Shown here piece by piece: positions 6,592 to 11,242 of a stretch of DNA of 11,242 nucleotides. Both the position numbers and the translations under genes were made by a program. Source of the DNA: Caldilineaceae bacterium (lineage in GTDB: Bacteria > Chloroflexota > Anaerolineae > Caldilineales > Caldilineaceae). The stretch spans positions 1-11,242 of the forward strand of contig JACKBC010000080.1 in the NCBI GenBank assembly GCA_020634755.1. Reading direction: 5' to 3'. Under the pieces are notes generated by a model that did not search any database, was not told the DNA's origin, and worked only from the letters and a program-made list of their open reading frames with translations. Positions within the stretch are counted from its first letter, which is position 1. The number at the start of each line of letters is the position of its first letter.

Positions 6592-6757
6592 TCCAGCCCC
6601 CTCCTAAATCCTCCCCCCACGCGGTGGAGGGAGGACTTGCCGTCCCATCAACGCAGCGATTTCGACTATGGAAATCTCTGCGTTGACAAGATGACTGCGC
6701 CCCGCTCCGCCTAAGTTGCACTTAGGGCCACGTGCAGAGGGGGTGGGAAAGAGGCCA
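6592..6757. repeat. hairpin-rich intergenic repeat element
   Basis: The 220-bp gap between lpdA and the thioesterase gene (6559-6778) is mostly filled by a structured element. It opens with CCAGCCCCCTCCTAAATCC, a polypyrimidine motif I associate with dispersed repeats in Chloroflexota and cyanobacteria. CCCCCTC at 6597-6603 can pair with GAGGGGG at 6737-6743, enclosing three hairpins: 6610-6634 (11-bp stem, one mismatch, 3-nt loop), 6648-6686 (16-bp stem, one mismatch, 7-nt loop) and 6710-6726 (perfect 7-bp stem, 3-nt loop). A 66-codon open frame crosses it but has no protein-like features. Placement suits a 3'-end stabiliser or terminator for the E2-E3 message, though no T-run follows. Confidence 0.6.
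6648..6686. other. strong stem-loop inside the intergenic element
   Basis: TCAACGCAGCGATTTC at 6648-6663 pairs with GAAATCTCTGCGTTGA at 6671-6686, leaving GACTATG as loop. Fifteen of sixteen positions pair. It is the most stable structure visible in the non-coding DNA of this window. It lies about 90 nt downstream of the lpdA stop in the direction of transcription. Confidence 0.7.
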
Positions 6758-6778
6758 GCATAGTTAGTTCCATGAGCG

Positions 6779-8212
6779 TTACATATGGATTGGATGGCCC
6801 TCAACGGCGTGGGCAGCTTCCATAATCACTTCCGACAGCGTGGGGTGGGCATGCACCGTGCGCGCAATTTCCGCAGGCGTGATCTCCATAAACTGAGCCA
6901 GGCTCAGCTCGGGCAGCAGTTCGGTCACATCTGGTCCCACCATGTGGGCGCCCAAAATTTCGCCATATTTGGCGTCGGCCACAATTTTCACAAAGCCGCT
7001 TTTGACCCCCAGCGCCTGCGCCTTGCCATTGGGCAGAAATGGAAATTTGCCCACGTTGACTTCGTAACCGGCTTCTTTGGCCTGGGCTTCGGTCATGCCC
7101 ATGCTGGCTACCTCCGGTTTACAATAGGTACAGCGCGGCATAAATTTGTACTTTTCGTCGGGAATGGGCAGCGTTTCGACGTCGGCAATGGTCTCCGCCG
7201 CCGTAATGCCCATGGCGCTGGCCACATGGGCCAACGGCATTTTGCCCGTGCAGTCGCCAATGCTGTAAATGTGTGGCACATTGGTGCGCATGACTGCATC
7301 CACCTTAACATAGCCACGCTCATCGGTTTGGACACCGGCTGCCTCTAGCCCCAGGTTTTCGGTATTGGGCACAATGTTGATGGCCACCAGCACCTTTGCG
7401 GCTTCAACGCTGCTGGTGCTGTCGTCCTGCATATTGCGCACCGTCACCGTCACGCCGCTGTCGCTTACTTCCACCGCTTCCGTGCGCACACCGGTCAATA
7501 GGTTGATGCCTTTGGCCTTAAAAGCCTTGGCCACCTCGCTAGAAACTTCGGGATCTTCATTGGGCAGCACACGATCTAATAACTCGACCACCGTCAGTTT
7601 GGTTCCGTAGGTGCTGTAAAAGTAACCCAGTTCCATGCCAATGGCGCCGGCGCCAATCACAATCAGCGATTCCGGCTTTTCGGCCAGGCGCATGGCGTGC
7701 CGATATTGCAGCACGCGTTCGCCGTCAAATTCCACGCCGGGCAGCGGCCGGGCGCGGCCACCGGTGGCAATAATTATATTGGCGGCAGAAACGGTCCGCG
7801 CCGGCGCGTCTGGGTTGATCTCCGCCGGCGTCACCTCGATAGTGTGCGGGTCCTGAAAGACGCCCTGCCCTTCGAGGACGTCGATCTTGTTTTTGCGCAT
7901 TAAAAAGGCCACGCCTTTGGTCTGGCGCGAAACCACACCCAAACTGCGCTTGATCGCGCTGCCAAAGTCAACCTGTAAATTCTCAAAGGTAAAGCCAAAG
8001 TCTTCGGCTTCCAGCAGCGTTTCCAGCACTTCAGCGTTGTGCAACAATGATTTTTTAGGGATGCAGCCCCAGTTTAAGCAGACGCCGCCCAGATTTTCGC
8101 GCTCCACAATGGCGGTTTTTAGCCCCAACTGCGCCGCGCGAATGGCGGCCACATAGCCACCGGGGCCGCTGCCTAAAACCAAAACGTCGTAATCGTAATT
8201 ATGTTCAGCCAT
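6779..8212 (-). CDS. lpdA: dihydrolipoyl dehydrogenase (E3 component)
   Basis: A 477-residue flavoprotein that reoxidises dihydrolipoamide on the E2 subunit of 2-oxoacid dehydrogenase complexes, passing electrons to NAD. It shows the FAD-binding GSGPGG (14-19), the redox-active disulfide GGVCLNWGC (C45, C50), the NAD-binding GAGAIG (187-192), the second FAD motif SIGD (317-320) and the C-terminal HAHPTLSE with catalytic H456 and E461, placed as in E. coli Lpd. One small departure is AINIVPN (278-284), where AIGRxPN is usual. The ATG lies 3 bp after the E2 stop, so E2 and E3 are almost certainly co-transcribed. Length and motif spacing are standard. Confidence 0.97.
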   Translation of the reverse strand: MAEHNYDYDVLVLGSGPGGYVAAIRAAQLGLKTAIVERENLGGVCLNWGCIPKKSLLHNAEVLETLLEAEDFGFTFENLQVDFGSAIKRSLGVVSRQTKGVAFLMRKNKIDVLEGQGVFQDPHTIEVTPAEINPDAPARTVSAANIIIATGGRARPLPGVEFDGERVLQYRHAMRLAEKPESLIVIGAGAIGMELGYFYSTYGTKLTVVELLDRVLPNEDPEVSSEVAKAFKAKGINLLTGVRTEAVEVSDSGVTVTVRNMQDDSTSSVEAAKVLVAINIVPNTENLGLEAAGVQTDERGYVKVDAVMRTNVPHIYSIGDCTGKMPLAHVASAMGITAAETIADVETLPIPDEKYKFMPRCTYCKPEVASMGMTEAQAKEAGYEVNVGKFPFLPNGKAQALGVKSGFVKIVADAKYGEILGAHMVGPDVTELLPELSLAQFMEITPAEIARTVHAHPTLSEVIMEAAHAVEGHPIHM

Positions 8213-8215
8213 GTT

Positions 8216-9484
8216 TTATATCCATGTTTCCAGTTGCTCTTTGATGTGCGCCACAAAGCGGTCTGCCTCGGCCCCGTCCAGCACCCGGTGATCAAACGTA
8301 AAGCTCAGGTAGCACATGGGGCGGATCACAATGGCGTCATCCGCGCTGGGCAGTAGCGAAGCCGCTGCGCTGCGCACCACGGGCCGCTTGACAATGGCGC
8401 CAATTCCTAAAATGCCCGCCTGCGGCTGATTGATAATGGGTGTGCCCAACAGGCTACCGCTGGTTCCATGATTGGTCATGGTAAATGTGCCGCCGCGGGT
8501 GGCATCCGCCATAAGTGTACCACTTCGCGCTTGGTTCGTCAGATCGTTGAGCGCCCTGGCGACGCCTTGCAAGTTTTTTTCGTCGGCATCGCGCAACACC
8601 GGCACAATTAACCCGTCATTTAGCGCCACGGCAATGCCCAGATGGACGCGCCGGCTCTGCACAATCCCATCCTCGCGAAAACGGCTGTTGACGCGTGGAT
8701 GCGCGGCCAGCGCCGCGGCTGTGGCCATGACAAAATAGGCGGTATAGGTGAGATGCAAACCACGGGTGGCAAACGCTTCTTTATGGGCTTCACGATGGCG
8801 CACCGTTGCGGTCATGTCCACCTCAAAAAGGGTGGTCACATGGGGACTGACGGCTTTGCTCTGCACCATGTGTTGGGCAATGGCGCGCCGCATGCTGGTC
8901 AGCGGGTGCAGGGTTTCATCTTCATTCAGCGCCCATCCGGCAGACGGGGACGACGCAATGGACGTGCGTTGCGCTGACAGAACGGGCGGCGCGGCACCGT
9001 TTTCCAAGAAAGCCACCATATCCTTCTTGGTAATGCGGCCGTTGAGCCCCGTTCCCGGCACCTGCGCCAGATCCACGCTATGTTCAGCAGCCATGCGCGA
9101 CACCACCGGGCTGATGAACGCACGGCCCGTCGGTCGTTGGGCAATGGTCGGGGCGGGATCCGCAGGGAATGAAGCGGCGGGGGCGCCGGTTGGCGGCGCG
9201 GTGGGCGCCGCCGCTGTTGTGGGAACCGGTTGCGCCAATTCTTCGCCGGGCTGGCCAATAAAGGCCAATGTGACTCCCGCATCTACCGTTTCACCTTCCG
9301 CCACCAGAATTTGCAGCAGCACGCCACTGGCGGGCGCGGGCACTTCGGTATCAATTTTGTCTGTGCTAATTTCCAGCAGCGGTTCCAGCTTTTCCACCTG
9401 GTCGCCCGGCGCTTTGAGCCAGCGCGCAACCTGGCCTTCTATAACGCTTTCCCCAAGTTTTGGCATTCGAACAGCGGTTGGCAT
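8216..9484 (-). CDS. 2-oxoacid dehydrogenase complex E2, dihydrolipoamide acyltransferase
   Basis: A 422-residue E2 core protein. An N-terminal lipoyl domain (1-80) carries the modified lysine in STDKID (K43). An Ala/Pro-rich flexible linker (about 82-118) leads to the peripheral-subunit-binding domain (122-160, FISPVVSRMAAEH to GRITKKDMVAFLE), and then, after a second linker, the catalytic domain (about 190-422) with FDHRVLDG (H399, D403). It moves the acyl group from lipoyl to CoA. The GTPIINQPQAGILG block resembles branched-chain or mixed-type E2 enzymes more than SucB, but substrate type cannot be settled, so I give no symbol. E3 follows directly; no E1 alpha/beta genes are next to it. 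The ribosome-binding site is weak, and a start at the internal Met7 is possible but less likely. Confidence 0.95.
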   Translation of the reverse strand: MPTAVRMPKLGESVIEGQVARWLKAPGDQVEKLEPLLEISTDKIDTEVPAPASGVLLQILVAEGETVDAGVTLAFIGQPGEELAQPVPTTAAAPTAPPTGAPAASFPADPAPTIAQRPTGRAFISPVVSRMAAEHSVDLAQVPGTGLNGRITKKDMVAFLENGAAPPVLSAQRTSIASSPSAGWALNEDETLHPLTSMRRAIAQHMVQSKAVSPHVTTLFEVDMTATVRHREAHKEAFATRGLHLTYTAYFVMATAAALAAHPRVNSRFREDGIVQSRRVHLGIAVALNDGLIVPVLRDADEKNLQGVARALNDLTNQARSGTLMADATRGGTFTMTNHGTSGSLLGTPIINQPQAGILGIGAIVKRPVVRSAAASLLPSADDAIVIRPMCYLSFTFDHRVLDGAEADRFVAHIKEQLETWI

Positions 9485-9531
9485 GAGAGGTTTGTAGTCG
9501 GTTCTATTTTGGCAAAGTCAGCAGGGGAGCT

Positions 9532-9622
9532 GGTGACAGGGTGAAAAGGTGACAAGGTGACAAGGTGACAAGGTGACCGCATCTGTCGAAGTCACCCTTC
9601 ACTTTGTCACCCTTTCACCTTT
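9532..9622. repeat. inverted cluster of octanucleotide repeats
   Basis: The left arm has four perfect tandem copies of AAGGTGAC (9546-9577), preceded by diverged units (GGTGACAG, GGTGAA). The right arm, 9591-9622, holds the complementary units (GTCACCCTTCAC, then TTTGTCACCCTTTCACC). The arms can form an imperfect stem of about 25 bp around a loop near 9578-9590. It fills the gap between the asparaginase stop and the E2 start, with the right arm ending at the stop codon. Related octamers occur at 3027-3070. It may act as a transcript-end structure for the asparaginase gene or be a passive repeat. Confidence 0.85.
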
Positions 9623-10588
9623 TCATTCTTCCAGACAGGTGCGATCCAATAACTCGGGCTCGCGCATGGCGGCGTGCATGTGTAAATATTTGCGTCCGGC
9701 CACGGTGGTAAAGCCTTGATGCTGACCGTCTGGCGTCAGCGCCACGATGTTCATATAGCGACCTTCGACCATTTCCAGCACGCTCAGGTCACGCAGCGCC
9801 TCCATACCGGCTTCGTGCAGAGACATGCCCATCTTCATGTAAAGCACCAGGCTGCGCGCCGTGGAAACGCGAATGGCCAGCTCGCCCATGCCGGTACAGG
9901 CCGCGGCGCCATAGCGGTTGTCGGAATAGTTGCCGGCGCCCACAATGGGGCTATCGCCCACGCGGCCCGGATATTTCCAGGCAATGCCGCTGGTGCTGAC
10001 GCCGGAAGCAATATCACCGCGCTGGTCAATGGCCAGAAAGTTGACCGTGCCCAGCGTCTCCGGCTTGCCATGCAGCGGCGGCTCGATCACCGGTTTATCC
10101 TTTAAATTGACCGGGCGCGTCACCACGTGCGCCACGGCGCGCAAATTGTCGCCCAGCGCGTTGGGGTCCAAGCCGCTTTCGGCGAAACGCTCCCGCCACT
10201 TGGCCAGCGCCTCGGCAGTGCGCTGATCCGCGGGCTGCTGGCCGATTTCGGCGGCAAAGCGTTCCGCGCCCGCGCCCACCAGCAGCACATGGGGCAGCTC
10301 TTCCATGACGCGGCGGGCAATGGTAATGGGGTTGCCATAGTTGTGGATGGAGGCCACGGCGCCGGTGCGCAGCGTGCGTCCATCCATAATGCTGGCGTCC
10401 AGCTCGACCTGGCCCAGCAGATTGGGCAGCCCGCTGTAGCCTACGCTGTGGTCCTCAGGATCATCTTCGGTAATGCGGCAGGCCAGCTCGACGGCATCTA
10501 GCGCGCTGCCGCCGTTGCGCAGCAGCTCCATAGCGGCCATGACGCCCTTGCGGCCATTTTCACTTGAAACCATTGTTGGTTGGGTCAT
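9623..10588 (-). CDS. N4-(beta-N-acetylglucosaminyl)-L-asparaginase (glycosylasparaginase family)
   Basis: A 321-residue Ntn-hydrolase precursor of the glycosylasparaginase/plant-type asparaginase family. The N-terminal part (GGSALDAVE at 27-35; SVGYSGLPN and DASIMDGRT up to 72; GAVAS and LLVGAGAERFA) aligns by eye with human AGA. Self-cleavage is expected before T181 in LGTVNFLAID, making Thr the nucleophile of the beta chain; Gly precedes it, where the human enzyme has Asp (HDT) and EcAIII-type enzymes have Gly. GRVGDSPI (208-215) and CTGMGE (231-236) form the substrate-binding loops. There is no signal peptide, so it is probably cytosolic. It would cut the GlcNAc-Asn bond of glycoasparagines or act on beta-aspartyl peptides. 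It stands alone between two repeat-filled gaps. Confidence 0.93.
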   Translation of the reverse strand: MTQPTMVSSENGRKGVMAAMELLRNGGSALDAVELACRITEDDPEDHSVGYSGLPNLLGQVELDASIMDGRTLRTGAVASIHNYGNPITIARRVMEELPHVLLVGAGAERFAAEIGQQPADQRTAEALAKWRERFAESGLDPNALGDNLRAVAHVVTRPVNLKDKPVIEPPLHGKPETLGTVNFLAIDQRGDIASGVSTSGIAWKYPGRVGDSPIVGAGNYSDNRYGAAACTGMGELAIRVSTARSLVLYMKMGMSLHEAGMEALRDLSVLEMVEGRYMNIVALTPDGQHQGFTTVAGRKYLHMHAAMREPELLDRTCLEE

Positions 10589-10610
10589 AGGATTTACGAT
10601 TTCTAGTTTG

Positions 10611-10818
10611 TAGGACTTACACAGCCTTTTGTGGAGCTAGAGCGCTTGGCATACGTTCTCTCGTGACAAACCACAAGCACTGCATAAATCGTGATGTGTG
10701 ATTTTGGATTTAAGATGTTATTCATATACGCACGTTACGCAGCGACAGCCAGTCTGCTAGAGAGCAACAGGAACGTCGGCGAGCCAACTTCCCTCTAGGC
10801 TTGCGTAGCATAAGTCAT
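10611..10818. repeat. possible degenerate small mobile element in a 315-bp gene-free stretch
   Basis: The gap 10589-10903 carries no convincing gene. TAGGACTTACACAGCC (10611-10626) on the left and GGCTTGCGTAGCATAAGTC (10798-10816) on the right have related sequence in inverted orientation, GACTTA and GCC/GGC in common, as expected for decayed terminal repeats about 200 bp apart. The right arm shares a 13-bp inverted match with 2913-2925. The interior has no open frame of note and is richer in A+T than the genes. From 10819 to 10903 I see only a CACAGG/CCTGTG inverted pair (10864-10892) with a 17-nt loop. Tentative. Confidence 0.35.
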
Positions 10819-10903
10819 ATAGACGAACCGAAGATGAAGATGGGTTATTGACACAAGCCACTACACAGGTCGTTCACGTGGGGATTCCTGTGCAATCTCT
10901 TGC

Positions 10904-11164
10904 TTATATGATCTCTTCCTGAATAATTAGTTCGATTTGGCTAGCCAATGGCTCCCACTCTGCATTGGGAAATTTATTGACCGTTACAAAATCCTGCGCC
11001 ATGAACACATTATAGACATTACCCAAAGCAAAAAGCTTGTTCGCCAGTTCATTGGATGCAGCAGACTCGACGCTGGGAAAGTTTATGGATTGGGCGAACA
11101 TCTTTTCCGGCAGCACAAATTTAAGCGCATTGGGGTTGGGCGTTTGTTGGCGCGTAATAGACAT
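10904..11164 (-). CDS. stand-alone Nfu/NifU N-terminal domain protein
   Basis: An 86-residue protein beginning MSITRQQTPNPNALKF, the hallmark of the Nfu N-terminal domain (Pfam Nfu_N), which in full-length Nfu proteins precedes the iron-sulfur scaffold domain. The rest (LGNVYNVFMAQDFVTVNKFPNAEWEPL) matches the expected beta-sheet pattern and runs to the end of the domain. The CxxC-bearing NifU C-terminal domain is absent, and no partner with it is nearby. I chose the ATG at 11164 over an upstream GTG-type start at 11200 because the domain begins exactly there and a promoter overlaps the longer version. Probably an accessory in iron-sulfur cluster delivery; function of isolated copies is unknown to me. 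Confidence 0.88.
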   Translation of the reverse strand: MSITRQQTPNPNALKFVLPEKMFAQSINFPSVESAASNELANKLFALGNVYNVFMAQDFVTVNKFPNAEWEPLASQIELIIQEEII

Positions 11165-11200
11165 GCGCTTTAGTATATCAGTCCGAACCAGCCACACCAA
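11165..11200 (-). promoter_or_regulatory. predicted promoter of the Nfu_N gene, leaderless arrangement
   Basis: On the minus strand, TTGGTG (11200-11195) and TATACT (11177-11172) are separated by 17 nt, and the -10 box carries a TGn extension (TGATATACT). The -10 ends 7 nt before the ATG at 11164, so transcription would begin at or next to the start codon, and no ribosome-binding site is present. The -10 is close to consensus; the -35 is weak. Confidence 0.5.
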
Positions 11201-11202
11201 AT

Positions 11203-11219
11203 AATTTACGAATTACGAT
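11203..11219. repeat. short ATTTACGA/ATTACGA repeat
   Basis: AATTTACGAATTACGAT consists of two near-identical 7-8-mers. A single related unit, GATTTACGATTT, lies at 10591-10602 just upstream of the asparaginase gene. I recall clusters of such units between genes in Chloroflexota, but only this short stretch is visible here and the window ends at 11242 with no further feature. Confidence 0.4.
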
Positions 11220-11242
11220 GGTAATTGTCCAGGTTGCCGAGG

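Noticed and set aside
6604..6804. 66-codon minus-strand frame across the hairpin element and the end of lpdA
   Set aside because: It translates the repeat element itself and overlaps lpdA; no protein-like features.
8748..9497. 249-codon plus-strand open frame opposite the E2 gene
   Set aside because: Antisense to a certain gene with intact lipoyl, binding and catalytic domains; low-complexity Ser/Ala/Gly composition and no motif.
9546..9577. Tandem AAGGTGAC units as a possible CRISPR array
   Set aside because: Eight-base units without spacers are simple tandem repeats; no cas genes are nearby.
10864..10892. CACAGG/CCTGTG inverted pair enclosing CACGTG downstream of the Nfu_N gene as a terminator
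   Set aside because: Only a 6-bp stem with a 17-nt loop and no T-run on the transcribed strand.

Overview
All recognisable genes here lie on the minus strand, so the window reads right to left. Moderately high GC, tight ATGA gene overlaps, octanucleotide repeat clusters and hairpin-rich repeats between operons, and the protein types together suggest a Chloroflexota bacterium of the Anaerolineae/Ardenticatenia kind. That assignment is from memory of such genomes, not from a search.

Right to left: (1) a short stand-alone Nfu/NifU N-terminal domain protein (10904-11164) behind what looks like a leaderless promoter; (2) about 315 bp of non-coding DNA with remnants of a repeat carrying TAGGACTTACGCA-like ends; (3) a glycosylasparaginase-type Ntn hydrolase (9623-10588); (4) an octamer-repeat inverted cluster; (5) a two-gene unit for the E2 acyltransferase (8216-9484) and E3 dihydrolipoyl dehydrogenase (6779-8212) of a 2-oxoacid dehydrogenase complex, with no E1 genes beside it; (6) a repeat element of about 165 bp with three hairpins; (7) a compact four-gene unit: YbgC-type thioesterase, metallo-beta-lactamase-fold protein, NAD-dependent sugar epimerase and the endolytic murein transglycosylase MltG; (8) a 194-bp repeat-rich gap; (9) a second four-gene unit: a HAD-like protein with degenerate motifs, an unrecognised GT-A-like protein with a DFD motif, a glycerophosphodiester phosphodiesterase and a glycerol-3-phosphatase-like HAD enzyme; (10) at the left edge, a 5'-truncated piece of a Uma2-family nuclease.

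The clearest functional link is in unit 9. The phosphodiesterase would release glycerol-3-phosphate or a similar phosphomonoester, and the HAD phosphatase, translationally coupled to it, resembles enzymes that remove that phosphate. Unit 7 mixes envelope functions (sugar-nucleotide epimerase, MltG) with acyl-CoA hydrolysis and a metallo-beta-lactamase-fold protein that has lost two of the usual metal ligands.

I see no defence system, CRISPR array, tRNA, rRNA, prophage or complete insertion sequence. The less ordinary material is in the intergenic repeats and in several enzymes with altered catalytic motifs.
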